Assembly: GCF_001431505.1 (NCBI RefSeq)
Contig: NZ_LDJP01000034.1
Span: forward strand, 1-52,499
DNA from: Stenotrophomonas daejeonensis
Lineage (GTDB): Bacteria > Pseudomonadota > Gammaproteobacteria > Xanthomonadales > Xanthomonadaceae
Direction of reading: 5' to 3'
DNA length: 52,499 nt
A program made the translations under genes and the position numbers. Positions 16,137 through 25,034 of the stretch are shown one piece after another. The number at the start of each line of letters is the position of its first letter. Position 1 is the first letter of the stretch. A model generated the notes under the pieces. That model was given only the letters and a program-made list of their open reading frames with translations, was not told the DNA's origin and did not search any database.

Positions 16137-19100
16137 ACGCCGCCCAGCCGCCGCAAGACCCCTATCTCGACCTGCCGCTGTCCGGCCTGCGCCTGATCGA
16201 GGCCAGCGCCGGCACCGGCAAGACCTTCACCCTGGCCACGCTGTTCACCCGGCTGGTGGTCGAACAGGGTCTGCGCATGGGCCAGATTTTGGCCGTCACC
16301 TTCACCGACGCGGCCACCCAGGAACTTCGCAAGCGCATCCGCGAGCGGCTGGACCTGGCCGCGCGGCTGGCCGAAGCCGAGCCGGCCGAAGGCGGCGATG
16401 CGGAAACCGTGCTGACCCGCGCCATCCTGCAACGCCACCTGGCGCAGGGCGGGGAAAGCACCGCGCAACTGGCCCGGCGCCTGCGCATCGCCGCCGAGGA
16501 GACCGACCTGGCGGTCATCTTCACCATCCACGGCTTCTGCACCCGCGTGCTGGGCGAGCACGCGCTGGAAAGCGGCCACGGCTTCGCCACGCCGGAACTG
16601 CTCACCAATACCCGTCCGCTGCATGCCGAACTGGCCGCCGACCTGTGGCGCCTGCATGCCGCGCGCGGTGAGGCGCTGGATGCCCTGCTGGGGCTGTGGA
16701 AGAACCCGGAAGCATTGGCCGCCGACCTGCCGGCGCTGCTTGCCGACCTGCCGCTGCTGCCGGAAATGCCGGTCGGCTTGCCGGACGACCCGCGCCCGCT
16801 GCGCGATGCCGCCGCGCAGGCACTGCGCCAAGCCATCGAACAACACCTGCCCGACGCGCGCCAAGCCATCGCCGACGCCTTCCAAAAGAAAGTGTTCGAT
16901 GGTCGCCGCGCCAAACAGCCCAGCTTCGAGCAGGCGTTTGCGGAGTTGATCAACGGTGGCGAATCGGGCGAATGGCCGCGCGGCAAGATCAAGGTCAACG
17001 GCAAGGAAAAAACCCTGCACATCGACAAACTGGCACCCGACCAGTTGCAGGGTTTCTGCAAGGAAGGCCAGCAGGCACCGGCCTCGCCGCTGTTCGACGC
17101 CTTGCAAGCATGGTTCGATGCCGACGACTTCCGGCAGCAGTGGCTGAAGCAAAAGCGAGTGGAACTGCTACACCACCTGCGCTTTGAGGCCCGCCAGCGC
17201 CTGGCCCACCACAAGCAGCAATACCGCGTGCAGACCTACGACGACCTGATCGACGGCGTGCACGCCGCGCTGGCCGGCGCGGGCGGTACCGAACTGGCCG
17301 CGCGGCTGCGCGCGCAATACCGCTTCGCGCTGGTGGACGAGTTCCAGGACACCGACCCACGGCAATGGGATATCTTCCGCCGCGTGTTCGCCGAACCGGC
17401 CGAGGCCGCCGCGCTGTTCCTGATCGGCGACCCCAAGCAGGCCATCTATGGCTTCCGCGGCGGCGACGTGCACACCTACCTGCACGCCCGCGCACTGGCC
17501 GAGGAGGCGCCGAGGCTGGCCCACAACTTCCGCTCGCGCCCGGCGGTGCTGCGCGCCATCGACGCGCTGTATGCCAACGCCGGCGAACAGGCCTTCCTCG
17601 ACCCACGCATCCGCTTCGGGAAAGTGGAGCCGGGCAGCAAGCGCAACGATGCCGATTACCTGCTCGACGGCGCCCCGGCCCCGGCGCTGACCCTGCATCT
17701 CATCGCCGCCGATGCCGAAGGCAAGCCGCTCAAGGCCGACGACTCGCGCGACGCCGCCACCCTGGCCTGCGTGGCCGACATCCACCGCGTGCTGTCCGCC
17801 GCGCGCGAGGGCAAGGCGCTGATCGGCGGCAAGCCGGTGCAGCCGGGCGACATCGCCGTGCTGGTGCGCTCGCACAAGGAGGCCGCGCGCATCCAGCAGG
17901 CGCTGGCGGCGGTGGGCATCCCGGCGGTCGCCGCCGGCAAACACAGCCTGTTCGCCACCACCGAGGCGCACGAACTGCGCCTGCTGCTGCTGGCCCTGCT
18001 GCAACCAGCCGACGAAGGCCGCCTGCGCACCGCGCTGGCCACCGTGCTGCTGGGCGAAAGCGCCGCCGCCATCGCCGCGCTGGAACACGAGGGCGAGTGC
18101 CAGCGCCGGCACCAGGAACGCCTGCTGCAATGGCGCGAGCGCTGGCAGCGCGGCGGCGTGCTGGCGATGCTGTCCGAACTGTGCGCCGAACAGGCGCCGC
18201 GCCTGCTGGCACTGACGGACGGCGAGCGCCGCCTGAGCAACTACCTGCAACTGGGCGAACTGCTGCAGGAAGCCGGCCACCGCAGCATCGGCCTGCATGG
18301 CCTGCTCGACTGGCTGCAGGCGCGCATCGCCCACGCCGATGCGGGCGACGACACCCAACTGCTGCGGCTGGAATCGGACGCGCGCCGGGTGCAGGTCATC
18401 ACCCTGCACAAGAGCAAGGGGCTGGAATACCCGCTGGTCTATCTGCCGTTCGTCGGCATCGACGGCAAGGCCCCGGACACCGATGCGCACAAGACCGTGC
18501 ACGATGGCGACCGGCGCGTGCTGCACTGGAAGATCGACAAGGACGCCGAAAGCTGGAAGGCCGCCACCGCGCAGGCCAATGCCGAGGAGGCCGCCGAAAC
18601 CGCGCGCCTGCTCTACGTCGGCCTGACCCGCGCCGAACACGCGCTGTGGATGGCCGCCGGCGCAGTGGCCGGCCTGCCCGCCTCGCGGCTGGGGCCGATG
18701 CTGGGCGACATGGACGCACTGGCCGCGCACCCGGACATCCGCATCGTCGAAGGCAGCATCGAAACCCTGCCGGCACGGCTGCCGCCCGAACGCGAACAAG
18801 CCTTGCCACCGGTGCGCAACGTGCAGCGCGCGCTGTCGCACGACTGGTGGGTCTACAGCTTCACCCAGCTCGCCCACGCCGAAGCCGGCCACGACACCGC
18901 CGCCGCCGCCACCGAGGACAGCGGCGGCGCCACCGACGAGCCGGCACAACCCGAAGTCGAAACCGATGCCGCCGCGCAGCCGGACACCTTCGACCCGCGC
19001 TTTGCCGGCAGCCGTTTCGGCAACGTGCTGCATGCCGCGCTGGAAAACACCGACTTCGCCGCCTGGTCCGGCTGGCAGCCGGGCGACGCTGCGCCGCAAG

Positions 19101-19801
19101 GGCAGGGCGACATCATCGCCGCGGCCTTGCGCAAGGAAAGCTACGCCGAAACCGACATCGCCGATGGCGTGGCCCTGCTCACCGCACTGGTCGGCCAGAC
19201 CCTGACCGTGGCCCTGCCCGAGGGCGGCGCACTGCATGCGCTGGACGAAGGCGAGCGCCGCGCCGAAATCGAATTCCACTTCGCCATGCAGCCCACCGCG
19301 GTGCCGGCGCTGCTGCGCGTGCTGCACGAACACGGCGTTGCCGGCCACCGCCACGGCTTCGGCACACGGCAGCGGCTGGAAGGGCTGATGACCGGCAAGA
19401 TCGACCTCACCTACGTGCGGGACGGCCGCTGGTACGTGCTCGACTACAAATCCAACCGCCTGCCCGGCTACGCCCCGGCGCAACTGGAAGCGGCCATGCG
19501 CCACAGCGAATACGACCTGCAGGCGCTGATCTACACCGTGGCCCTGCACCGCTGGCTGCGCTTCCGCCTCGGCGACGGCTACGACTACGCCCGCAACTTC
19601 GGCGGCATCCGCTACCTGTTCTGCCGTGGCCTGGACGCCACCCGCAGCCCATCGCCCGGCCTGCATGCCCACCGCTTCACCCCGGAGCTGGTGCAGGCCG
19701 TGGACGAACTGTTCGCAGGCGGCAAGCCTTCAAAGCCCCTCTCCCTCCGGGAGAGGGGTTGGGGTGAGGGGCAAACGGAGTCAGTGGGAACAGAACCATG
19801 A
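16133..19801 (+). CDS. recB: Exodeoxyribonuclease V beta subunit, RecB
   Basis: A 1222-residue UvrD-type helicase fused to a nuclease. Walker A is ASAGTGKT (residues 24-31), then FTDAATQELRKRIRERL (motif Ia), IFTIHGFCTRVLGEHA, VDEFQDTDPRQW (Walker B/motif II), LIGDPKQAIYGFRGGDV (motif III), VITLHKSKGLEYPLVYLPF (motif V) and LLYVGLTRAEHAL (motif VI). The C-terminal RecB nuclease has FGNVLHAALE and GKIDLTYVR...YVLDYKSN with the catalytic D-x-K. The last roughly 20 residues (KPLSLRERGWGEGQ...) are encoded by an intergenic-type repeat and are not part of the conserved protein. The stop overlaps the recD ATG by four bases. Confidence 0.93.
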   Translation: MNAAQPPQDPYLDLPLSGLRLIEASAGTGKTFTLATLFTRLVVEQGLRMGQILAVTFTDAATQELRKRIRERLDLAARLAEAEPAEGGDAETVLTRAILQRHLAQGGESTAQLARRLRIAAEETDLAVIFTIHGFCTRVLGEHALESGHGFATPELLTNTRPLHAELAADLWRLHAARGEALDALLGLWKNPEALAADLPALLADLPLLPEMPVGLPDDPRPLRDAAAQALRQAIEQHLPDARQAIADAFQKKVFDGRRAKQPSFEQAFAELINGGESGEWPRGKIKVNGKEKTLHIDKLAPDQLQGFCKEGQQAPASPLFDALQAWFDADDFRQQWLKQKRVELLHHLRFEARQRLAHHKQQYRVQTYDDLIDGVHAALAGAGGTELAARLRAQYRFALVDEFQDTDPRQWDIFRRVFAEPAEAAALFLIGDPKQAIYGFRGGDVHTYLHARALAEEAPRLAHNFRSRPAVLRAIDALYANAGEQAFLDPRIRFGKVEPGSKRNDADYLLDGAPAPALTLHLIAADAEGKPLKADDSRDAATLACVADIHRVLSAAREGKALIGGKPVQPGDIAVLVRSHKEAARIQQALAAVGIPAVAAGKHSLFATTEAHELRLLLLALLQPADEGRLRTALATVLLGESAAAIAALEHEGECQRRHQERLLQWRERWQRGGVLAMLSELCAEQAPRLLALTDGERRLSNYLQLGELLQEAGHRSIGLHGLLDWLQARIAHADAGDDTQLLRLESDARRVQVITLHKSKGLEYPLVYLPFVGIDGKAPDTDAHKTVHDGDRRVLHWKIDKDAESWKAATAQANAEEAAETARLLYVGLTRAEHALWMAAGAVAGLPASRLGPMLGDMDALAAHPDIRIVEGSIETLPARLPPEREQALPPVRNVQRALSHDWWVYSFTQLAHAEAGHDTAAAATEDSGGATDEPAQPEVETDAAAQPDTFDPRFAGSRFGNVLHAALENTDFAAWSGWQPGDAAPQGQGDIIAAALRKESYAETDIADGVALLTALVGQTLTVALPEGGALHALDEGERRAEIEFHFAMQPTAVPALLRVLHEHGVAGHRHGFGTRQRLEGLMTGKIDLTYVRDGRWYVLDYKSNRLPGYAPAQLEAAMRHSEYDLQALIYTVALHRWLRFRLGDGYDYARNFGGIRYLFCRGLDATRSPSPGLHAHRFTPELVQAVDELFAGGKPSKPLSLRERGWGEGQTESVGTEP
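19735..19772 (+). repeat. CCCCTCTCCC hairpin repeat inside the recB 3' end
   Basis: Stem CCCCTCTCCC (19736-19745) / GGGAGAGGGG (19749-19758), loop TCC, followed by TTGGGGTGAGGGGC. This is the dispersed intergenic hairpin repeat common in many proteobacteria. Here it is read in frame as the RecB C-terminal tail and ends 25 bases before the recD start. Confidence 0.75.
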
Positions 19802-21738
19802 ATTTGCTGACCGCCCTCACCAAAACTCAAGTTCTTCGCCCGCTCGACCACGCCCTCGCGCAAAGCCTGCGCCGCCTGGACCCAACCACCCCGGACGAAG
19901 TGCTGGCCGCCGCCGCCCTGGCCTCGCTGGCCGTCGCCCAGGGCCACGCCGGCTTCGACCCTACCCAACCCGCACGCCTGATCGAAACCGATCTGCCGTG
20001 GCCCGAGCCACGGGAGTGGATTGCACGACTGCAGACCTCACGCTGGGTCGCCACCCCGGACGAAGACAGCGCCGAGGCCGAACAAGCCCCGCTGGCATGG
20101 GAACACGGCCTGCTCTACCTGCGCCGCTACCGCGAATACGAACGCCGCCTCGCCCGGGGCCTGCAACGCATCGGCCAGGCCCCGGTGGAAAGCGGCGAGC
20201 CGGCCACATTGGCGCCATTGTTCGCGCAGTTGTTTCCCGGCAATGCACTGGCCGCACCGCACGCACCTTCCATGCAGAGCGACCTGTTCGCGCAGGCGCC
20301 TTTCGACGGGACGGGCGAACCGGGCGGCAACGCGGACCCGCAGGCCCGCGCCGCCGCCCTCGCGCTGCGCCATGCCCTGCTGCTGGTCACCGGCGGCCCC
20401 GGCACCGGCAAGACCACCACCATCGCCCGCCTGCTGGTGCTGCTCGCCGCACAGGCAAACAACGCCGGCCACCCGCCACCGCGCGTGGCGCTGGCCGCAC
20501 CCACCGGCCGTGCCGCCGAACGCATGGCCGAAAGCCTGCGCAACGCCGCGCAGCAACTGCCGCAACTGGGCGTGGACCCCGCACTGTGCGCGCAACTACC
20601 CACTACCGGCACCACCCTGCATCGCCTGCTCGGCGTGATCCCGGATTCGCCGCGCTTCCGCCACCATGCCGACAACCCGCTGCCATTCGACGTGGTGGTG
20701 GTCGATGAAGCCTCGATGATCGACCTGCCGCTGATGGCCAAGCTGGTCGAGGCCGTCGCCAGCGGCACCCGGCTGGTGCTGCTGGGCGATCCCGACCAGC
20801 TGCCCTCGGTGGAAGCCGGCGACGTGCTTGGCGCGATCCTGCGTGCCGCCGGTGATGGCACCCACATCGCCGCGGCCGACACCCAGGCCCTGCAACCCCT
20901 GCTCGGCAAGCTGCCGGCCACCGCCGCACCCGCCACCGTCTTCGCCGGCACCCGCGTGCACCTGCACCGTGGCTACCGCCAGAGCGACGCCCTGCAACTG
21001 GCGCCACTGGCCGCGGCGATGCGCGAAGGCGACGCCGCGCGCGCGCTGTCGCTGCTGCGCGGCGGCGAACTTCCCGGCGTGCAGTTCCACGAGAACGAAG
21101 GCGATCCATTGCAAGCCTGGCGCGAACCGCTGCAACGCTACTGGGACGCACTGGCCGCCACGCAGACCCCGGCGCAGGCGCTCGCACTGGCAAGTCGCCT
21201 GCGCCTGCTCACCGCCGTGCGCGAAGGCCCGCAGGGCGCGCGCGGCCTCAACGCCCGCATCGAGGAACTGCTCGGCGGCATCACCCCGCGCGGCGGCGCG
21301 CCGGCGCACTTCCACGGCCGCCTGTTGCTGGTCACCGAAAACAGCTACCGCCACCGCCTGTTCAATGGCGACGTCGGCATTTGTCTAAGCGATGGAACCG
21401 CCCACACCACCACCGCCTGGTTCCCCGGCGACGACCCCGACCACCCGCGCCCGTTCCACCCGGCCGCCCTGCCCGCGCACGAAAGCGCCTTCGCGATGAC
21501 CGTGCACAAGGCGCAAGGCTCCGAGTTCGACGAGGTATGGCTGCAACTGCCACCGCGCGACAACCGCGTGCTCAGCCGCGAACTGCTCTACACCGGCATC
21601 ACCCGCGCCCGCCATGCACTGCATCTTGCCGGCGATGCCGGGGTGATAGAGGCCGCGCTGTCGCGCCACGCCAGCCGCCTGTCCGGCCTCGCGCAGCGCC
21701 TGGCCAGCAATCCGCCTCCAACCGGGACACCGCCATGA
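19798..21738 (+). CDS. recD: Exodeoxyribonuclease V alpha subunit, RecD
   Basis: A 646-residue SF1B (5'-3') helicase. The Walker A sequence TGGPGTGKTTT is at residues 198-208, Walker B is VVVDEASMIDLPLMAKL, motif III is LVLLGDPDQLPSVEAGDVLGA, and the C-terminal motifs are FAMTVHKAQGSEFDEVWLQLP (V) and RELLYTGITRARHALHL (VI). It lacks the long N-terminus of RecD2, consistent with a RecBCD subunit. It is the third gene of recCBD, overlapping recB by four bases and the downstream SDR gene by four bases. Confidence 0.93.
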   Translation: MNLLTALTKTQVLRPLDHALAQSLRRLDPTTPDEVLAAAALASLAVAQGHAGFDPTQPARLIETDLPWPEPREWIARLQTSRWVATPDEDSAEAEQAPLAWEHGLLYLRRYREYERRLARGLQRIGQAPVESGEPATLAPLFAQLFPGNALAAPHAPSMQSDLFAQAPFDGTGEPGGNADPQARAAALALRHALLLVTGGPGTGKTTTIARLLVLLAAQANNAGHPPPRVALAAPTGRAAERMAESLRNAAQQLPQLGVDPALCAQLPTTGTTLHRLLGVIPDSPRFRHHADNPLPFDVVVVDEASMIDLPLMAKLVEAVASGTRLVLLGDPDQLPSVEAGDVLGAILRAAGDGTHIAAADTQALQPLLGKLPATAAPATVFAGTRVHLHRGYRQSDALQLAPLAAAMREGDAARALSLLRGGELPGVQFHENEGDPLQAWREPLQRYWDALAATQTPAQALALASRLRLLTAVREGPQGARGLNARIEELLGGITPRGGAPAHFHGRLLLVTENSYRHRLFNGDVGICLSDGTAHTTTAWFPGDDPDHPRPFHPAALPAHESAFAMTVHKAQGSEFDEVWLQLPPRDNRVLSRELLYTGITRARHALHLAGDAGVIEAALSRHASRLSGLAQRLASNPPPTGTPP

Positions 21739-22487
21739 ACGCAGCATCCCCCGCTCCCATCGTAATCGTCACCGGCGGCACCCGCGGCATCGGCCGCAGC
21801 ATCGTCGAGCGGCTGCACCGGGATGGCCACGGCATCCTGTTCACGCATTCGGCTTCCGACGACGATGCGAACGTGCTGGAAGCGGAGCTGCACCGGCCCG
21901 CCCAGCCTTGCCGGGGATTGAAGCTCGACGTGACCGCCGATGATGCCCCGGCGCGGATCTTCGCCGCCGCCGAGGAACTCGGCGACGTCGTCGCGCTGGT
22001 CAACAACGACGGCGTGACCGGTCGGATCGGGCCGATCCACGAACTTGCCGACGACGACCTGCAACGGGTCGTCGCGGTCAACCTGCTCGCCCCGGTGCGG
22101 CTGTGCCGGGAGGCGGCGAGACGCTGGGCGGGCCGCGCGGCGCGCTCGACCATCGTCAACCTTTCCTCCGTCGCCGCGCGGACCGGCTCCCCCGGCGAAT
22201 ATGTCGCCTACGCCGCCACCAAGGCCGCGCTGGAAACCCTCACCATCGGGTTGGCCAGGGAACTTGCGCCCGCGAACATCCACGTCAACGCCGTCTCGCC
22301 CGGCACCATCGACACCACCATCCACGCCAAGGCCGGGCAGCCGGATCGCGCGTGGCGGGTGGCCGAGCGGATCCCGCTGAAGCGCCCCGGGCAACCGGAG
22401 GAGATCGCCGGCGCGGTGGCATGGCTGCTGTCCGCCGATGCCTCGTACGTCACCGGGAGCATCGTCAACGTCAGCGGTGGCCTGTAG
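21735..22487 (+). CDS. Short-chain dehydrogenase/reductase (SDR), coupled to recD
   Basis: A 250-residue classical SDR oxidoreductase. The Rossmann motif is VTGGTRGIGRS near the N-terminus; the catalytic serine lies in IVNLSSVA, and the YxxxK motif is YAATK with the following AALETLTIGLARELAP. The C-terminus SYVTGSIVNVSGGL is typical. The usual NNAG structural motif reads NNDG here. The substrate is unknown; family resemblance is to FabG/YgfF-like sugar or ketone reductases. Its ATG overlaps the recD stop (ATGA), so it is translated with recBCD, although no functional link to recombination is known. The stop is TAG within GTAG, followed by a weak GC stem. Confidence 0.85.
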   Translation: MNAASPAPIVIVTGGTRGIGRSIVERLHRDGHGILFTHSASDDDANVLEAELHRPAQPCRGLKLDVTADDAPARIFAAAEELGDVVALVNNDGVTGRIGPIHELADDDLQRVVAVNLLAPVRLCREAARRWAGRAARSTIVNLSSVAARTGSPGEYVAYAATKAALETLTIGLARELAPANIHVNAVSPGTIDTTIHAKAGQPDRAWRVAERIPLKRPGQPEEIAGAVAWLLSADASYVTGSIVNVSGGL

Positions 22488-22565
22488 GAGCCCTGCCGAA
22501 AGGCATCGGCGCAGGCTTGCGGCGATGAATGTTCAGTCCGTGATGCCGGCTGCCGCCGCCCACGG

Positions 22566-22997
22566 TCAGTCGCCTTGTCGTCCCGGCATCATCAGGATCA
22601 CCAGTGGCGCGCATGCAGCCTGCGCACAACCCATCAGGCGTGTTTCATCGCCACTGCGCCAGATGCTGGTGGCGGCGGCATTGATCTCGAACTCCCACAC
22701 CTTTCCCTCGGCCTGAGCTTGCCCCTTGATTGAACATGGCAGCCAGTCGTAGTCATGCAGCTGTCCTTCGCGCAGCCTCGTACTCAGCTGGAACAGCGAG
22801 GCTACCTGCTGCTTGTCCAGCGACCATGTCCGGCAGGCCGCCTCTTCGCTGGCCATGTACGGGGTACCGGGCGCGGGTTGATAGACCGATGTCGAGACTT
22901 CGATGACGTTGACGGGTGCAGGGATGTCATCGATGCGGGCCGGCTGCTGGCATGCCGGGAGTATCGGGAGCAGGAGCAGGAGGCAGGGCCGGCGCAT
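22566..22997 (-). CDS. Small Cys-rich lipoprotein, candidate immunity protein
   Basis: A 143-residue predicted lipoprotein: MRRPCLLLLLPILPAC gives a short signal peptide with lipidated C16. The mature part has four further cysteines (C55, C88, C124, C129), which could form two disulfides in the periplasm. Recognisable elements are EEAACRTWSLDKQQVASLF and MGCAQAACAPLVILMM; I do not recognise a named domain. Its start lies 71 bases inside the upstream amidase gene, so the two are translated from one mRNA in overlapping frames. Lipoproteins encoded beside Xanthomonadales type IV effectors are usually their immunity proteins; this role here is inferred from context only. GC is lower than in flanking genes. 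Confidence 0.65.
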   Translation of the reverse strand: MRRPCLLLLLPILPACQQPARIDDIPAPVNVIEVSTSVYQPAPGTPYMASEEAACRTWSLDKQQVASLFQLSTRLREGQLHDYDWLPCSIKGQAQAEGKVWEFEINAAATSIWRSGDETRLMGCAQAACAPLVILMMPGRQGD

Positions 22998-23958
22998 ACA
23001 GGTCAGCACCCTCGCCGGGCGTTTTGCGCGAGATGGCATCGTGGTGATAAACGTCATGGTCAGTCAGTCCGAAGTTGCGTTGCAGGATGCCTACCAGTTG
23101 TTGGATCGAAGCGGTCTGCTCAGGCGTCGGGGCTTCCCAGGTCCGCGTGGCCGGGACGTAACGGGCGACGACCTCGATGCCGAGGCTGTCGCCATTGGTG
23201 GGGTAGCGCTCGGGATAGGGACGGGTCGTTTCCACGCGGCTGACGGCCTTGACCGCTCCGGCTCGCCATTCCGCCTGGCCGGCACGTGCGTGTTCAAGCT
23301 CGCCTTGGTCCCCGGGGACGAGGGTGCCCTCCACTTCTCCTCGTGAACGGATGGCTCCCACATGCCAGGCCTGTCGGTCCACGCGGATGGTCTGGTGGAT
23401 GGTGCCGTCCTTGTCGATCAGGAAATGCGCACCGGTGCCGCCAGGACCGGTGCGCCATGCGTTCAAGGTGCTGGCGGCGCTGCCGGATTCGGTGCGGTGC
23501 AGGACGATGCCGTTTGGCCGGGACATCGCGCCATGCTGGATCTGCGGGACGGGGGTGTGGAGGATGCCCGGATCCGTCAGGAAGCCGTCCTGCCCAACAC
23601 TGGTTTTCAGTCCGTAGGCCGACAGCGATTGCCGGGCCGGACGATTGGCGCTTTCCAATGAAGTACGGAAGCGGAATGCCGCCGGATCGGCGCTGTGGCT
23701 GTGGTATCCCTCTCGCGGCAAGGCGAACAGCGAGGGCTGCGGGGCAGCCGGGTCACCGGCAATTATCCGGTCGATGTCCCGGGCGTCGATATGTGGCTGG
23801 CGGTTGCGGATGTCCGCATACAGCGCGGCTGCGAGGTTGGCGCCATGTTCCGGGCTCCAGCGCTGCAGTTCCCGTACGCCATCCAGGATGCGTTGGTACA
23901 TCGCGTGATCCGGATGCAGCGGGTCATCGGGAAAGCGCGTTGCAGGTGCTTCAGCCAT
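22927..23958 (-). CDS. Amidase_2 peptidoglycan hydrolase with XVIPCD-like N-terminus, putative T4SS effector
   Basis: A 343-residue protein without signal peptide. Residues about 145-325 form an N-acetylmuramoyl-L-alanine amidase (Amidase_2) domain: GIVLHRTES with zinc ligand H154, AHFLIDKDGTIHQTI, DSLGIEVVARYV, and DVYHHDAISRKTPGEGADL with H305/H306, K312 and D319. Residues 10-80 (DPLHPDHAMYQRILDGVREL, NLAAALYADI, IDARDIDRII, SLFAL) resemble the XVIPCD domain that directs effectors to the X-type T4SS, which is normally C-terminal. Start 23958 was chosen because the next upstream ATG (24006) adds no similarity. The overlapping downstream lipoprotein fits an immunity protein. A lysis or cell-wall recycling enzyme is the alternative. 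The GC content is lower than in neighbours. Confidence 0.75.
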   Translation of the reverse strand: MAEAPATRFPDDPLHPDHAMYQRILDGVRELQRWSPEHGANLAAALYADIRNRQPHIDARDIDRIIAGDPAAPQPSLFALPREGYHSHSADPAAFRFRTSLESANRPARQSLSAYGLKTSVGQDGFLTDPGILHTPVPQIQHGAMSRPNGIVLHRTESGSAASTLNAWRTGPGGTGAHFLIDKDGTIHQTIRVDRQAWHVGAIRSRGEVEGTLVPGDQGELEHARAGQAEWRAGAVKAVSRVETTRPYPERYPTNGDSLGIEVVARYVPATRTWEAPTPEQTASIQQLVGILQRNFGLTDHDVYHHDAISRKTPGEGADLYAPALPPAPAPDTPGMPAAGPHR

Positions 23959-24028
23959 TGGGATCCCTCCTTGGGTCGATGGCGGCCGAGGCCAAGCAGA
24001 TATCACCTGCGGTGGGTACGGTCAAACT

Positions 24029-24961
24029 TCAATCATTCCGGCTGTCGCCGCCCGTCGCCCACGGCTCGCGCTGCAGGCGCTCGGCAAGATAGTCGATCAG
24101 CCGCTGCACCCGCGCCGGACGGCGCAGGCCGGGCGGGGTGACGATGTGCAGGGCGATCGGTTCCACCTGCCAGTCGTCCATCGCCGTTTCCAGCCTGCCG
24201 TCGCGCAGGTCTTCCCAGACCAGGAACTCCGGTTGCAGCGCCAGCCCGAGGCCGTTGCGCAGGGCGGCGGCGAACACCTCGGCGTTGTTGGCCTGCAATG
24301 CGTGCGGCACGGTCTGCGCGAACTCGCCGTGGCGGCGGTGGCGGAAGCGCCAGCCGTTGCCGCCGCGGGCGAGGCTGTAGTGGAAACCGCGGTGACGGGC
24401 GAGGTCGCGCGGATGCTTCGGCCTGCCGTGCTCGGCGAAATAGGCCGGTGCGCCGACCAGCAGGATGCGCACCTGGCACAGCCGCCGTGCGCGCAGGCTG
24501 GAATCGGCCAGCGTGGCGATGCGCAGCGCCAGGTCGAAGCGTTCGGCCACCAGGTCCACCTGCGCGTCGCCCAACTGCACGTCCAGTTCCACCTCCGGGT
24601 ATTGGCGCATGAAGTCCGGCAGCAGCGGCGCCAGCCGCGCCACACCGAAGGACATCGGCGCGGCCATCCGCACCCGCCCGCGCAGGGTGGTGGAGCGATC
24701 GACCACCTCGGCTTCCACCGCCTCGCCCTCGTCGAGGATGCGCGTGGCGCGCTCCAGCGCCGCCTCGCCGGCGGCGGTCAGCGACATGCGCCGCGAGGTG
24801 CGGTGGAACAGGGTGGTGCCGATGCGCGTTTCCAGCCGGGTGATGGCCTTGGACACGGTGGCCTGCGACAGTCCCAGCGCTTCGGCGGCGCGGGCGAAGG
24901 AGCCGGCCTCGGCGACCTTGGCGAAGATCGCCCAAGCTTCCAGATCGGGGAGCGGGTTCAT
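24029..24961 (-). CDS. LysR-family transcriptional regulator
   Basis: A 310-residue LysR regulator. The N-terminal winged helix covers residues 5-65 (WAIFAKVAEAGSFARAAEALGLSQATVSKAITRLETRIGTTLFHRTSRRMSLT), and the C-terminal half is the periplasmic-binding-like effector domain. The CrgA/DhcR-type subgroup is suggested by RVRMAAPMSFGVARLAPLLPDFMRQYPEVELD. It is divergent from the pirin gene with a 129-base shared regulatory region containing nested inverted repeats, the standard arrangement for a LysR regulator and its target. The effector is unknown. Start 24961 (MNPLPDLEAW) fits the family; the frame extends to 25018 across the operator. Confidence 0.88.
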   Translation of the reverse strand: MNPLPDLEAWAIFAKVAEAGSFARAAEALGLSQATVSKAITRLETRIGTTLFHRTSRRMSLTAAGEAALERATRILDEGEAVEAEVVDRSTTLRGRVRMAAPMSFGVARLAPLLPDFMRQYPEVELDVQLGDAQVDLVAERFDLALRIATLADSSLRARRLCQVRILLVGAPAYFAEHGRPKHPRDLARHRGFHYSLARGGNGWRFRHRRHGEFAQTVPHALQANNAEVFAAALRNGLGLALQPEFLVWEDLRDGRLETAMDDWQVEPIALHIVTPPGLRRPARVQRLIDYLAERLQREPWATGGDSRND

Positions 24962-24997
24962 GGCGGCAGCCTTGGTGGGTCCGCAGATCATCGCATG

Positions 24998-25034
24998 AAT
25001 GGAAATGATGGATTTCAATTAATTCCATTCCATC
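24998..25034. promoter_or_regulatory. LysR-type operator between lysR and pirin
   Basis: Nested inverted repeats: AATGGAA (24998-25004) with TTCCATT (25023-25029), and GATGGA (25007-25012) with TCCATC (25029-25034). It is an AT-rich island in a GC-rich region, placed midway between the divergent starts. TAGACT at 25051 could serve as a -10 for pirin. Confidence 0.5.

Noticed and set aside
16133..21738. Chi-like sites in or near recBCD.
   Set aside because: The Chi sequence of this lineage is not known to me, so no octamer can be called.
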